Notes under the pieces: model-generated
The model's input: the letters and a program-made list of their open reading frames with translations, nothing else
The model's database searches: none
Told to the model about the DNA's origin: nothing
Made by a program: the position numbers and the translations under genes
Part shown: piece by piece, positions 17,669-26,693 of the stretch
How positions within the stretch are numbered: the first letter of the stretch is position 1
Layout: each line of letters starts with the position of its first letter
Origin: Sphingobium lactosutens
Lineage (GTDB): Bacteria > Pseudomonadota > Alphaproteobacteria > Sphingomonadales > Sphingomonadaceae
DNA length: 64,000 nucleotides
Direction of reading: 5' to 3'
NCBI RefSeq assembly: GCF_013393185.1
Contig: NZ_QJQX01000051.1
Location: 62,001-126,000, forward strand

Positions 17669-18553
17669 TCAGGGCCGCTCGCCCAGCATCCTGCGGGCCG
17701 CCATCACGATCGCCGGCGGCGATACCGCCATCGCCTCGACCGTCGCGGCATAGGCAAGGCCGATCGTCCGCCGGAGGTCGAACCCCGCCAGCTTCGGCCG
17801 GGCGATATCAGGCGCCTCGAAGCCTTCAGGCATCAGCGTGATCCCTACCCCCGCCGCGACCATCTGCATCACCCGCTCGTCATTGACCGATCGATAGGCG
17901 AAATGCGGGCGCACCCCGCGCTCGGTGAAGAAGCGGCTGGTTTCCGACAGCGCCTCGCAATGGCGGCGCACGATCATCACGTCCTCGTTCAGCGTCTCCG
18001 CCGCGACCGAAGCCTGTCCCGCCGCCGGATGATCGACCGGCACCGCCAGCGCATAGCCCTCCTGCCGCAACGGCTCCTCCAGAAACCGGTCGCTGCCCCG
18101 CCCCACCAGCGTCAGCGCGCAATCGACCCGCCCGCGTGCGACATGGCCCAGCAATTCGCGCTCCGTCCCCTCGACCAATTCCAGCCGCGCCGCCGGGTCG
18201 ATCCGTCGCGCGTCCCGCGCGATCGCCGCTATGGTCGCGCCGGGCAGGCTTTTAAGCACCCCCATGCGCGTCAACGGCCCCTGCGCCGAGCCAGCCATCG
18301 CCTGCTGCGCCAAGTTGAACTCGCCCTCGATCCGCCGCGCATGGGCGAGCAGCCGCGATCCCGCCTGCGTCAGTTCGACCCGATGACCCGATCGAAGGAA
18401 CAAAGCCCCGCCCAATGCGCGTTCCAGCTTGGCGATGCCGACCGACAGGGTCGGCTGCGCGACATTGCAGTGGGTGGCCGCGCGGGAAAAATTGCCCTGA
18501 TCGACCACGGCCAGGAAATAACGGAGCTGATAGCGTTCTATCATAGATACCAT
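17669..18553 (-). CDS. LysR-family transcriptional regulator of the leucine operon
   Basis: This regulator has 294 residues from the ATG at 18553, or 291 from the ATG at 18544. An N-terminal winged helix-turn-helix (YFLAVVDQGNFSRAATHCNVAQPTLSVGIAKLERALGGALFLR) is followed by a type-2 periplasmic-binding-like effector domain with MVAAGVGITLMPEGF, a typical LysR signature. It is divergently oriented from liuA, with 76 bases between start codons, the usual arrangement for an autoregulated activator. Two 6-3-6 inverted repeats fall at its own start codon and in the gap, so it probably controls the isovaleryl-CoA operon and itself. The inducer could be a branched-chain acyl-CoA or acid; that is inferred. 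Confidence 0.9.
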   Translation of the reverse strand: MVSMIERYQLRYFLAVVDQGNFSRAATHCNVAQPTLSVGIAKLERALGGALFLRSGHRVELTQAGSRLLAHARRIEGEFNLAQQAMAGSAQGPLTRMGVLKSLPGATIAAIARDARRIDPAARLELVEGTERELLGHVARGRVDCALTLVGRGSDRFLEEPLRQEGYALAVPVDHPAAGQASVAAETLNEDVMIVRRHCEALSETSRFFTERGVRPHFAYRSVNDERVMQMVAAGVGITLMPEGFEAPDIARPKLAGFDLRRTIGLAYAATVEAMAVSPPAIVMAARRMLGERP

Positions 18554-18590
18554 CTATAACAGACCCGAAAATCTTTCAATTTTGAATTGA
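18543..18590. promoter_or_regulatory. Paired LysR-type operator candidates in liuA/lysR divergent promoter
   Basis: ATAGAT-ACC-ATCTAT (18543-18557), which contains a T-N11-A motif, and TCAATT-TTG-AATTGA (18576-18590) are both perfect 6-3-6 inverted repeats. Their centres are 33 bases apart, three helical turns. The first covers the regulator's start codon. This matches the two-site recognition/activation layout typical of LysR regulators. Confidence 0.6.
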
Positions 18591-18629
18591 ACCGCCGTTG
18601 CGTTAGCCTGACAGGCAAAGGAGAGGCCA

Positions 18630-19775
18630 ATGAGCAATTTCGACTTCGCGCTGGGCGAGACGGCGGACATGATCCGGACCAGCACCGCCCGCTTCGCCGC
18701 CGACCGCATCGCCCCGCTGGCGGCGGAGATCGACGCGAAGGACTGGTTCCCGCGCGACCTCTGGCCCGAAATGGGCGCGCTCGGCCTGCACGGCATCACT
18801 GTGGAAGAAGAGTATGGCGGCCTTGGCCTCGGCTATCTGGAGCATGTCGTCGCGCAGGAGGAAGTCGCCCGCGCCTCCGCCTCGATCGGCCTCAGCTACG
18901 GCGCCCATTCCAACCTCTGCGTCAACCAGATCCGCCGCTGGTGCAATGCCGAACAGAAGGCGCGCTATCTGCCCAAGCTGATCTCCGGCGAACATGTCGG
19001 CAGCCTCGCCATGTCGGAAGCCGGCGCAGGCTCCGACGTCGTCTCGATGAAGCTGAAGGCGGAGAAGAAGGGCGACCGCTACGTCCTCAACGGCACCAAG
19101 TTCTGGATCACCAACGCCGCTTATGCCGACACGCTGGTCGTTTATGCCAAGACCGGTGAGGGGTCGAAGGGCATCACCACCTTCCTGATCGAAAAGGACA
19201 TGAAGGGCTTTTCCATCGGGCAGAAGATCGACAAGGTCGGCATGCGCGGTTCCCCCACCGCCGAACTGATCTTCGACGATTGCGAGGTGCCGGAGGAGAA
19301 TATCATGGGACCGCTCAACGGCGGCGCGGGCGTGCTGATGTCGGGCCTCGACTATGAGCGCACCGTGCTGTCGGGCATCCAGCTCGGCATCATGCAGGCC
19401 TGCCTCGACACCGTCATCCCCTATGTCCGTGAGCGGCGGCAGTTTGGCAAACCCATCGGCGCCTTCCAGCTGATGCAGGCCAAGGTCGCCGACATGTATG
19501 TCGCGCTGAATTCCGCCCGTGCCTATGTCTATGCCGTCGCCCGCGCCTGCGATGCGGGACAGACGACCCGTTTCGACGCAGCCGGCGCGATCCTGCTCGC
19601 CAGCGAGAATGCGATGAAGGTCGCGCTGGAGGCGGTGCAGGCGCTGGGCGGCGCGGGCTATACGAAGGACTGGCCGGTCGAACGCTATATGCGCGACGCC
19701 AAGCTGCTGGATATCGGCGCTGGCACCAACGAGATACGCCGCATGCTGATTGGCCGCGAGTTGATCGGCGCATGA
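18630..19775 (+). CDS. liuA: Isovaleryl-CoA dehydrogenase
   Basis: This 381-residue FAD flavoprotein oxidises isovaleryl-CoA to 3-methylcrotonyl-CoA, the first committed step after leucine transamination and decarboxylation. [14 protein letters not shown] near residues 127-140 and FWITNA near 158-163 are ACAD signatures. The catalytic Glu243 sits in [10 protein letters not shown], the helix position characteristic of isovaleryl-CoA dehydrogenases rather than short- or medium-chain enzymes. The C-terminal [19 protein letters not shown] and GTNEIRR segments are complete. An AGGAGAGG ribosome-binding site precedes the ATG. The stop overlaps the next gene (ATGA), the carboxylase beta subunit, which confirms the pathway. 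Confidence 0.95.
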   Translation: MSNFDFALGETADMIRTSTARFAADRIAPLAAEIDAKDWFPRDLWPEMGALGLHGITVEEEYGGLGLGYLEHVVAQEEVARASASIGLSYGAHSNLCVNQIRRWCNAEQKARYLPKLISGEHVGSLAMSEAGAGSDVVSMKLKAEKKGDRYVLNGTKFWITNAAYADTLVVYAKTGEGSKGITTFLIEKDMKGFSIGQKIDKVGMRGSPTAELIFDDCEVPEENIMGPLNGGAGVLMSGLDYERTVLSGIQLGIMQACLDTVIPYVRERRQFGKPIGAFQLMQAKVADMYVALNSARAYVYAVARACDAGQTTRFDAAGAILLASENAMKVALEAVQALGGAGYTKDWPVERYMRDAKLLDIGAGTNEIRRMLIGRELIGA

Positions 19776-21373
19776 GTGCCCCCATCCTCGACACCAAGCT
19801 GTCGCCCGACAGCGAGGGCTTCCGCGCCAATGCCGCCCATAACCGCGCCCTCGCCGAGGAATTGCGCGCCAGGGTCGCCGCCGCCGCGCAGGGCGGATCG
19901 GCCAGCGCCCGCGACAAGCATGTGGCGCGCGGCAAGCTGCTTCCGCGCGACCGCGTCGAGCGGCTGCTCGATCCCGGCTCGCCCTTCTTGGAGATCGGCC
20001 AGCTCGCCGCCAATGGCCTCTATCATGACGAGGTGCCCGGCGCCGGCATCATCGCCGGCATCGGCCGCGTATCCGGCCGGCAGGTGATGATCGCCTGCAA
20101 CGACGCCACGGTAAAGGGCGGCACCTATTACCCCCTCAGCGTCAAGAAGCATTTGCGCGCGCAGGAAATCGCGCTCGAAAACCGCCTGCCCTGCCTCTAT
20201 CTGGTCGACAGCGGCGGCGCGAACCTGCCCAACCAGGCGGACGTCTTTCCCGACCGCGACCATTTCGGCCGCATCTTCTATAATCAGGCGAACCTGTCCG
20301 CACGCGGCATTCCGCAGATCGCCTGCGTCATGGGCAGTTGCACCGCCGGCGGCGCCTATGTTCCCGCCATGTCGGACGAGACGGTGATCGTGCGCAATCA
20401 GGGCACCATCTTCCTCGCCGGTCCGCCGCTGGTGCAGGCCGCCACGGGCGAGGTCATCAGCGCGGAGGATCTGGGCGGCGGCGACCTGCATGGCCGCAAG
20501 TCTGGCGTGGTCGATCATGTCGCTGAGAATGACGATCATGCGCTCACCATCGTGCGCGATATCGTCTCGACCTTCCAGCCGGACCGCCAGCCCGACCTCA
20601 ACCTGCGCGATCCGCGCCCGCCCCGCCATGACCCGACCGACCTCTATGGCATCATTCCCAACGATGTCCGCGCGCCCTATGACGTCCGCGAGATCATCGC
20701 GCGGATCGTCGATGGCAGCGAGTTTCACGAGTTCAAGCCGCTCTATGGCGCCACGCTCGTCTGCGGCTTCGCCCATATCTGGGGCATGCCGGTGGCGATC
20801 CTCGCCAATAACGGCGTCCTCTTCAGCGAAAGCGCGCTCAAGGGCGCGCATTTCATCGAACTGGCCTGCCAGCGACGCATTCCGCTGCTTTTCCTCCAGA
20901 ATATCTCCGGCTTCATGGTCGGCGGCAAATATGAGGCGGAGGGCATCGCGAAGAATGGCGCGAAGCTCGTCACCGCCGTCGCCACCGCGCAGGTGCCCAA
21001 GATCACGGTGCTGATCGGCGGCAGCTTCGGCGCGGGCAATTACGGCATGTGCGGCCGCGCCTATCAGCCGCGCTTCCTGTTCACCTGGCCCAATGCACGG
21101 ATCAGCGTGATGGGCGGCGAACAAGCGGCGAGCGTGCTCGCCACCGTCCACCGCGACGCGGCCAAATGGACGCCGGACGAAGCAGAAGCTTTCAAAGCGC
21201 CGATCCGCCAGAAATATGAGCATGAAGGCAATCCCTATTACGCCACGGCGCGGCTGTGGGACGATGGCGTCATCGACCCGGCCCAGACCCGCGACGTCCT
21301 CGGCCTCGCCTTTGCCGCAACGCTGAACGCCCCGGTCGACGACCGCGCGCAGTTCGGCATTTTCAGGATGTGA
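19772..21373 (+). CDS. liuB: 3-Methylcrotonyl-CoA carboxylase, carboxyltransferase (beta) subunit
   Basis: This 533-residue subunit transfers carboxyl from carboxybiotin to 3-methylcrotonyl-CoA, giving 3-methylglutaconyl-CoA. It has the double crotonase-like fold of acyl-CoA carboxyltransferases: [20 protein letters not shown] near residues 51-70, [14 protein letters not shown] as the first oxyanion region, and [20 protein letters not shown] as the second, followed by [18 protein letters not shown]. Length and motifs match the MCC beta group rather than propionyl-CoA carboxylase. It overlaps liuA by four bases. Its alpha partner is not the next gene but follows after a small nuclease-like gene. 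Confidence 0.95.
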   Translation: MSAPILDTKLSPDSEGFRANAAHNRALAEELRARVAAAAQGGSASARDKHVARGKLLPRDRVERLLDPGSPFLEIGQLAANGLYHDEVPGAGIIAGIGRVSGRQVMIACNDATVKGGTYYPLSVKKHLRAQEIALENRLPCLYLVDSGGANLPNQADVFPDRDHFGRIFYNQANLSARGIPQIACVMGSCTAGGAYVPAMSDETVIVRNQGTIFLAGPPLVQAATGEVISAEDLGGGDLHGRKSGVVDHVAENDDHALTIVRDIVSTFQPDRQPDLNLRDPRPPRHDPTDLYGIIPNDVRAPYDVREIIARIVDGSEFHEFKPLYGATLVCGFAHIWGMPVAILANNGVLFSESALKGAHFIELACQRRIPLLFLQNISGFMVGGKYEAEGIAKNGAKLVTAVATAQVPKITVLIGGSFGAGNYGMCGRAYQPRFLFTWPNARISVMGGEQAASVLATVHRDAAKWTPDEAEAFKAPIRQKYEHEGNPYYATARLWDDGVIDPAQTRDVLGLAFAATLNAPVDDRAQFGIFRM

Positions 21374-21375
21374 TT

Positions 21376-21732
21376 ATGTTTTGGCCAGCGCCCGACGAAA
21401 CAAATGGATCATGCTCCCGACCAGGCATCTACCGATTCACCATCGAAGGCGAAGGCCTTTATGTGGGACGCTTCACTAGAGCCTCGCGAATTCTTCGAGA
21501 GTATACAAAGAATGTCCAGAAGTTGCGAGATGGTCTCCCTTATCGGCCGCAAGATCGAAATGGATTCCGATATGTACATCTCGCTCTTTACCGAGCTGTG
21601 ATGGACGGCCGACCAGTCCATCTCGAAATTCTGGAAAATGTTGAGCCAAGCCGCTTGAACGAGCGAGAGCGCCATTGGATTGAGCAGATCTCGCCAGAAT
21701 TGAGACTCAACGGTAGGAGACGTCCACGATGA
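21376..21732 (+). CDS. Small GIY-YIG nuclease-like protein inserted in the leucine operon
   Basis: The ATG at 21376, two bases after the liuB stop, gives 118 residues. The fold signature is present in order: GIYRF (GIY), LYVGRF (YIG variant) about ten residues on, ARG-containing RASRILREY, LEILENVEPSRLNERERHWIE with the metal-binding Glu region, and the ending LRLNG. Lone GIY-YIG domains of this size occur in DNA repair and mobile elements, and some have unknown roles. Its base composition is visibly more A+T-rich than the flanking carboxylase genes. Its TGA overlaps the liuD ATG, so it is coupled to the operon. Leucine operons normally carry the methylglutaconyl-CoA hydratase gene hereabouts. 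Function in this setting is unknown. Confidence 0.75.
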   Translation: MFWPAPDETNGSCSRPGIYRFTIEGEGLYVGRFTRASRILREYTKNVQKLRDGLPYRPQDRNGFRYVHLALYRAVMDGRPVHLEILENVEPSRLNERERHWIEQISPELRLNGRRRPR

Positions 21733-23591
21733 TCACCTCTCTCCTCATCGCCAATCGCGGCGAAATCGCCTGCCGGATCATTCGCACCGCGCGAGCCATG
21801 GGCATCCGCACCGTCGCCGTCTATTCGGATGCCGACGCCGATGCCCTGCATGTCCGCTCCGCCGACGAAGCCGTGCATATCGGCCCCTCGCCCGCACGGG
21901 AATCCTATCTGGTCGGCGAGAAGATCATCGCCGCCGCCAGGGCCACCGGGGCGGAGGCGATCCATCCGGGCTATGGCTTCCTCAGCGAGAATGCGGAATT
22001 TGCGCAGGCGGTGATCGACGCCGGGCTGATCTGGGTCGGCCCCAATCCGTCCAGCATCACCGCCATGGGCCTGAAGGACGCGGCCAAGGCATTGATGCAG
22101 GCGGCGGGCGTCCCGACCACGCCCGGCTATCTGGGCGAGGACCAGTCGCCCGAACGGCTCGCCGCCGAGGCCGAGAAGATCGGCTATCCCGTCCTCATCA
22201 AGGCGGTGGCCGGCGGCGGCGGCAAGGGCATGCGCAAGGTGGACAGCGCCGCCGACTTCGCCGACGCGCTTGCCTCCTGCCGACGCGAGGCGGCGTCCAG
22301 CTTCGGCAACGACATCGTCCTGCTCGAAAAATGGATCACCAACCCGCGTCATATCGAGGTGCAGGTCTTCGGCGACAGCCATGGCAATGTCGTCCATCTG
22401 TTCGAGCGCGACTGTTCGCTCCAGCGGCGGCACCAGAAGGTGATCGAGGAAGCCCCCGCGCCGGGGATGACCGAATTCACCCGCGCCGCCATCTGCGACG
22501 CAGCGGTGCGCGCGGCCAAGGCGGTGGACTATGTCGGCGCCGGTACGATCGAGTTCATCGCCGACGGGTCGGCGGGCTATATCAAGGCCGATCGCGTCTG
22601 GTTCATGGAAATGAACACCCGGCTGCAGGTCGAGCATCCCGTGACCGAGGAAATCACCGGCCAGGATCTGGTCGAATGGCAGCTCCGTGCCGCCTCGGGC
22701 GAGCCGTTGCCGAAGAAGCAGCATGAACTGTCGATCAACGGCCATGCCATGGAGGTCCGCCTCTATGCCGAAGATCCAGCCAAAGGCTTCCTGCCGTCGA
22801 TCGGCCGGCTGGAGCAGTTCGAGCTGGATGGCAGCGTTCGTATCGACAAGGGCGTCTATCAGGGCGCAACCATATCGCCCTTCTACGATCCGATGATCGC
22901 CAAGATGATCGCGCATGGGAGCGACCGCGAAGGCGCACGCGAAGATCTGGTCCGTGCATTGAACGACAGCAGCATCTGGCCAGTCCGGACCAATGCGGCT
23001 TTCCTGATGAACCTGCTGGGCCATCCGGATTTCGTCGCGGGCACGGTCGATACCGGCCTGATCGAGCGCGCGGGCGACAGCCTGATGCCGCCCGCCATGC
23101 CATCGGACGATGCCCTGTCCGACGCCGCACAACATTATGGGCGGCAGGCTCTGGCGGGGTTCCGGCTGAATGCGCCCATGCAGCAGGATATTCGGCTGTC
23201 GGTCAATGGACAGACCATCGCTGTCCACATGCCGATCCACGACTATATCGACCAGAAGCCGCTCGCCGGTCCGATGGCGCCGCCGACCGCTTCCTGGCTG
23301 AGTGAAGAGGGGCAGACCTGGCGGATCGAACCGCTGCGGGTATCAGGCGTCGCTTCCGGCGCTGCGTCCGATGGCGCGATCCTCTCGCCCATGCCCGGCC
23401 GCATCATCGCGGTCGCGGTCGCGGCGGGGGACAGGGTCGCCAAGGGCCAGAAGCTGCTGACGCTCGAAGCCATGAAGATGGAGCATAGTCTGGTCGCGCC
23501 CTTCGATGGCATCGTCGCGGACCTCGACGCCGCCGAAGGCGGACAGGTCAGCGAAGGCGTATTGCTGGCGAAGATCGAGAAGGCTGACTAA
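21729..23591 (+). CDS. liuD: 3-Methylcrotonyl-CoA carboxylase, biotin-containing (alpha) subunit
   Basis: This 620-residue subunit carboxylates its own biotin with ATP and bicarbonate. The biotin carboxylase domain starts with LLIANRGEIACRI, has the ATP-grasp glycine loop AGGGGKGMRKV near residues 159-169, and MNTRLQVEHPVTE near 298-310. The C-terminal biotinyl domain carries the lysine to be biotinylated, Lys583, in LEAMKMEH. A middle BT-type linker domain joins the two and is of normal length. It starts within the stop of the GIY-YIG gene. Together with liuB it forms the alpha6beta6 methylcrotonyl-CoA carboxylase complex. Confidence 0.95.
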   Translation: MITSLLIANRGEIACRIIRTARAMGIRTVAVYSDADADALHVRSADEAVHIGPSPARESYLVGEKIIAAARATGAEAIHPGYGFLSENAEFAQAVIDAGLIWVGPNPSSITAMGLKDAAKALMQAAGVPTTPGYLGEDQSPERLAAEAEKIGYPVLIKAVAGGGGKGMRKVDSAADFADALASCRREAASSFGNDIVLLEKWITNPRHIEVQVFGDSHGNVVHLFERDCSLQRRHQKVIEEAPAPGMTEFTRAAICDAAVRAAKAVDYVGAGTIEFIADGSAGYIKADRVWFMEMNTRLQVEHPVTEEITGQDLVEWQLRAASGEPLPKKQHELSINGHAMEVRLYAEDPAKGFLPSIGRLEQFELDGSVRIDKGVYQGATISPFYDPMIAKMIAHGSDREGAREDLVRALNDSSIWPVRTNAAFLMNLLGHPDFVAGTVDTGLIERAGDSLMPPAMPSDDALSDAAQHYGRQALAGFRLNAPMQQDIRLSVNGQTIAVHMPIHDYIDQKPLAGPMAPPTASWLSEEGQTWRIEPLRVSGVASGAASDGAILSPMPGRIIAVAVAAGDRVAKGQKLLTLEAMKMEHSLVAPFDGIVADLDAAEGGQVSEGVLLAKIEKAD

Positions 23592-23665
23592 CTCCTGTCC
23601 TACAGGCTGCCGTCTGGGCTATACTCCAATCAACCGACTGAATTATAATATAATTTCCTACATTT

Positions 23666-23678
23666 GACATGAAATGTC
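23666..23678. promoter_or_regulatory. Inverted repeat upstream of the MaoC gene
   Basis: GACAT-GAA-ATGTC is a perfect 5-3-5 inverted repeat, flanked one base further out by TT and AA, in an A+T-rich gap 39 bases before the hydratase start. Two overlapping TATAAT hexamers lie at 23644-23654. It suggests separate promoter control of the MaoC gene. Confidence 0.35.
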
Positions 23679-23716
23679 GAAATTTGCGGGAAATGTGCGA
23701 AGTTAAGGGAAAGGTC

Positions 23717-24169
23717 ATGGCGGGACGGTATTTCGATCAGTGGACCATCGGCGACCGGATCGCCCATGACATCCGTCGCACCGTGACGGAGACGGACAAC
23801 CTCCTCTTCACGACCATGACCCATAATCCGCAACCGCTGCACCTCGACGCCGAGTTCGCGAAGGCCAGCGAGTTCGGCCAGATCCTCGTCAATGGCACCT
23901 TCACCTTCGCGCTGATGGTGGGCCTGTCGGTCGGCGACACGACGCTGGGAACGCTGGTCGCGAACCTTGGCTATGACAAGCTCGTCATGCCCAATCCCGT
24001 CTTCATCGGCGATACGCTGCGCTGCGAAACAGAGGTGACGGACCTCAAGTCCAGCAAGTCGCGCCCCGGCGCGGGCATCGTCACCTTCACCCACCGCCTG
24101 TTCAACCAGCGCGATGAGATCGTCTGCCAGTGCCTGCGCGTGGCGCTGCTGAAGGTCGCGCCCAGATGA
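23717..24169 (+). CDS. MaoC-like (hot-dog fold) acyl-CoA hydratase
   Basis: With the ATG at 23717, just after AAGGGAAAGG, the protein has 150 residues; the frame is open to 23669 but that start has no ribosome-binding site. The hydratase-2 motif D/N-x5-H is visible in THNPQPLHLDAEFA near residues 35-48, followed by GQILVNGTFTFALMVGL, the usual MaoC continuation. These enzymes hydrate 2-enoyl-CoAs, mesaconyl-CoA or related compounds. It lies 125 bases after liuD, and the operon has no crotonase-type methylglutaconyl-CoA hydratase, so it is a candidate for that step. The assignment rests on context alone. Confidence 0.82.
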   Translation: MAGRYFDQWTIGDRIAHDIRRTVTETDNLLFTTMTHNPQPLHLDAEFAKASEFGQILVNGTFTFALMVGLSVGDTTLGTLVANLGYDKLVMPNPVFIGDTLRCETEVTDLKSSKSRPGAGIVTFTHRLFNQRDEIVCQCLRVALLKVAPR

Positions 24170-24215
24170 CGCAAGAAAATGGCGCAATGACTCCATAAAA
24201 GGAATAATATGTTTC

Positions 24216-24235
24216 ACAGGCCGCCCCCAGCCTGT
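24216..24235 (+). promoter_or_regulatory. Small hairpin in the ilvD leader
   Basis: ACAGGC (24216-24221) pairs with GCCTGT (24230-24235) across an 8-base loop, 35 bases before the ilvD start. No leader peptide rich in branched-chain codons is evident, so attenuation is not supported. Confidence 0.25.
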
Positions 24236-24270
24236 AGAGGGGCCGCGATATTGCCTGAAGGATCCGAGTC

Positions 24271-26121
24271 ATGCCTGCCTACCGTTCCCGTACCACCACC
24301 CACGGCCGCAACATGGCCGGCGCGCGCGGCCTGTGGCGCGCGACGGGGATGAAGGACGAGGATTTCGGCAAGCCCATCATCGCCATCGCCAACAGCTTCA
24401 CCCAGTTCGTGCCCGGTCACGTTCATCTCAAGGATCTGGGCCAGCTGGTCGCGCGGGAGATCGAAGCGGCTGGCGGCGTCGCCAAGGAATTCAACACCAT
24501 CGCGGTCGATGACGGCATCGCCATGGGCCATGGCGGCATGCTCTATTCGCTGCCCAGCCGTGACCTGATCGCCGACAGCGTCGAATATATGGTCAACGCG
24601 CATTGCGCCGACGCGATCGTCTGCATCTCCAACTGCGACAAGATCACGCCCGGCATGCTGATGGCCGCGATGCGCCTCAATATCCCCGTCGTCTTCGTGT
24701 CGGGCGGACCGATGGAAGCGGGCAAGGCCACCGTGCGCGGCAAGAAGGTCGCGCTCGACCTGGTCGACGCCATGGTGGTCGCCGCCGACGAAAATTACAC
24801 GGACGAGGAAGTGCAGACCATCGAACGGTCGGCCTGCCCCACTTGCGGCAGCTGCTCGGGCATGTTCACCGCCAATTCGATGAACTGCCTGACCGAGGCT
24901 TTGGGCCTGTCACTGCCGGGCAATGGTTCGACGCTGGCCACCCATTCGGACCGCGAGCGGCTGTTTCGTGAAGCCGGCCATGTCATCGTCGACATCACCA
25001 AACGCTATTATGAGCAGGATGACGAGAGCGTCCTGCCCCGCAACATCGCCAATTTCGCTGCATTCGAGAACGCCATGAGCCTCGACATCGCCATGGGCGG
25101 GTCGTCCAACACGGTGCTGCATCTGCTGGCCGCCGCGTTCGAGGGCGGCATCGACTTCACCATGGCGGACATCGACCGGCTGTCGCGCCGCGTGCCGTGC
25201 CTGTGCAAGGTCGCGCCGGCCAAAAACGACGTCCATATGGAGGACGTCCACCGCGCCGGCGGCATCATGGCGATCCTGGGCGAGCTGGAGCGCGCCGGCC
25301 TGATCGACGCCAGCCTGCCGACCGTTCATGCGCCGACCATGGCGGCCGCGCTAGCCCGCTGGGACATTGGCCGGACGAACAGCGAAGAAGTCCGCAACTT
25401 CTACCGCGCCGCCCCCGGCGGTGTCCCGACGCAAGTCGCCTTCAGCCAGTCGGCCCGCTGGGAGGAGCTGGACACCGACCGCGAAAAGGGCGTGATCCGC
25501 TCGGCAGACCATGCCTTCTCGAAGGATGGCGGCCTCGCCGTGCTGTTCGGCAATCTTGCGCCCGAAGGCTGCATCGTGAAGACCGCCGGCGTGGACGAGA
25601 GCATCCTCGTCTTCCACGGCACGGCGCGCGTCTATGAAAGCCAGGACGCGGCCGTCGCCGGCATCCTCGGCAATGAAGTGAAGGCGAACGACGTCGTCAT
25701 CATCCGCTATGAAGGGCCGAAGGGCGGGCCGGGCATGCAGGAAATGCTCTACCCGACCAGCTATCTGAAGTCGAAGGGGCTGGGCAAGGCCTGCGCGCTC
25801 ATCACCGACGGGCGCTTTTCCGGCGGCACGTCGGGCCTTTCGATCGGCCATGTCTCGCCAGAGGCAGCCGAAGGCGGCCTGATCGCGCTTGTGGAAACGG
25901 GCGATCCGATCGTCATCGACATCCCGGCGCGCGTCATCAAGGTCGATCTGGACGACGCCATCCTCGCCGAACGTCGCGCCGAGATGGAAGCGCGCGGCGA
26001 CAAGGCGTGGAAGCCCTTCGGCCGCAAGCGCGAAGTATCGCCAGCGCTGCGCGCCTATGCGGCGATGACCACCAACGCCGCCAAGGGCGCGGTGCGCGAC
26101 GTCAGCCAGATCGAGCGATAA
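24271..26121 (+). CDS. ilvD: Dihydroxy-acid dehydratase
   Basis: This 616-residue enzyme dehydrates 2,3-dihydroxy-isovalerate and 2,3-dihydroxy-3-methylvalerate to the 2-keto acids in valine, isoleucine and leucine synthesis. It has the N-terminal [25 protein letters not shown] of bacterial IlvD, and Fe-S ligands Cys122 in [10 protein letters not shown] and Cys195 in [19 protein letters not shown], at the same positions as in the Escherichia coli enzyme. GGRFSGG-like [20 protein letters not shown] near the C-terminus is intact. AAGGATCC precedes the ATG. It follows the leucine degradation genes on the same strand, but a gap of 101 bases makes separate transcription likely. Confidence 0.97.
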   Translation: MPAYRSRTTTHGRNMAGARGLWRATGMKDEDFGKPIIAIANSFTQFVPGHVHLKDLGQLVAREIEAAGGVAKEFNTIAVDDGIAMGHGGMLYSLPSRDLIADSVEYMVNAHCADAIVCISNCDKITPGMLMAAMRLNIPVVFVSGGPMEAGKATVRGKKVALDLVDAMVVAADENYTDEEVQTIERSACPTCGSCSGMFTANSMNCLTEALGLSLPGNGSTLATHSDRERLFREAGHVIVDITKRYYEQDDESVLPRNIANFAAFENAMSLDIAMGGSSNTVLHLLAAAFEGGIDFTMADIDRLSRRVPCLCKVAPAKNDVHMEDVHRAGGIMAILGELERAGLIDASLPTVHAPTMAAALARWDIGRTNSEEVRNFYRAAPGGVPTQVAFSQSARWEELDTDREKGVIRSADHAFSKDGGLAVLFGNLAPEGCIVKTAGVDESILVFHGTARVYESQDAAVAGILGNEVKANDVVIIRYEGPKGGPGMQEMLYPTSYLKSKGLGKACALITDGRFSGGTSGLSIGHVSPEAAEGGLIALVETGDPIVIDIPARVIKVDLDDAILAERRAEMEARGDKAWKPFGRKREVSPALRAYAAMTTNAAKGAVRDVSQIER

Positions 26122-26124
26122 GGC

Positions 26125-26511
26125 ATGGGGCTGCGCGGCGTCCACCATATCGCCATCATCGGCTCGGACTACACGCGCTCACGCCATTTCTACACCGAAA
26201 TCCTGGGCCTTCCCGTCCTGCACGAAGTGTATCGGGAGGCCCGGGACAGCTGGAAATGCGATCTCGACGCGGGCAATGCGCAGATCGAGCTTTTCTCTTT
26301 CTCCGAGCCGCCGGCCCGCCCTTCGCGCCCCGAAGCCTGCGGGCTTCGGCACCTGTCCTTCATGGTCGCCGACCTTGACGCCGAGGTGACGCGACTGGCG
26401 GGCCACGGGGTGGAATGCGAGCCGATCCGGGTCGACGAATTTACCGGCCAGCGCTTTACCTTCTTCGCCGATCCCGATGGGCTGCCGCTGGAATTGTACG
26501 AAGACGCCTGA
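26125..26511 (+). CDS. VOC/glyoxalase-superfamily protein (GloA2-like)
   Basis: This 128-residue vicinal-oxygen-chelate protein has two beta-alpha-beta-beta-beta modules. Candidate metal ligands are His at HHIAII near residue 8, Glu in QIELFSF, His in GLRHLSF and Glu in LPLELYED. Members include lactoylglutathione lyases and bleomycin-type binding proteins; this short form is usually annotated as a GloA2-like metalloprotein. It begins three bases after the ilvD stop, so it is probably cotranscribed. Its exact substrate cannot be told; removal of a reactive carbonyl is a guess. Confidence 0.85.
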   Translation: MGLRGVHHIAIIGSDYTRSRHFYTEILGLPVLHEVYREARDSWKCDLDAGNAQIELFSFSEPPARPSRPEACGLRHLSFMVADLDAEVTRLAGHGVECEPIRVDEFTGQRFTFFADPDGLPLELYEDA

Positions 26512-26618
26512 GCCAGCCCCGGCTGCCCATGCAACTCACCGGTGCGCCTTCCAGGGCGCGCTGCGTTAAATCGGACGCAGGGCGCGCGGTCTAGTTCTTT
26601 GTTGTCGCATCGTCTTAA

Positions 26619-26685
26619 GCGGAGCCGAAGGCCAGCGTTGCTAAAACCGGTTCCCACTTTTAGCTGCGCTGGCCTTTGGCTCCGC
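26619..26685. repeat. Intergenic inverted repeat with conserved alphaproteobacterial loop sequence
   Basis: Two 19-base arms (26619-26637 and 26667-26685) are complementary apart from one position that would be a G-U pair in RNA. The 29-base loop contains AAAACCGGTTCCCACTTTT, and GCATAATGCTCTAG follows. This core resembles a dispersed intergenic repeat often seen in alphaproteobacteria. It lies between convergent genes and could end transcription from both sides. Confidence 0.6.
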
Positions 26686-26693
26686 ATAATGCT

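Noticed and set aside
24170..24270. Possible attenuator or riboswitch before ilvD
   Set aside because: Only a 6-bp hairpin and no branched-chain-rich leader peptide or terminator pairing is visible.
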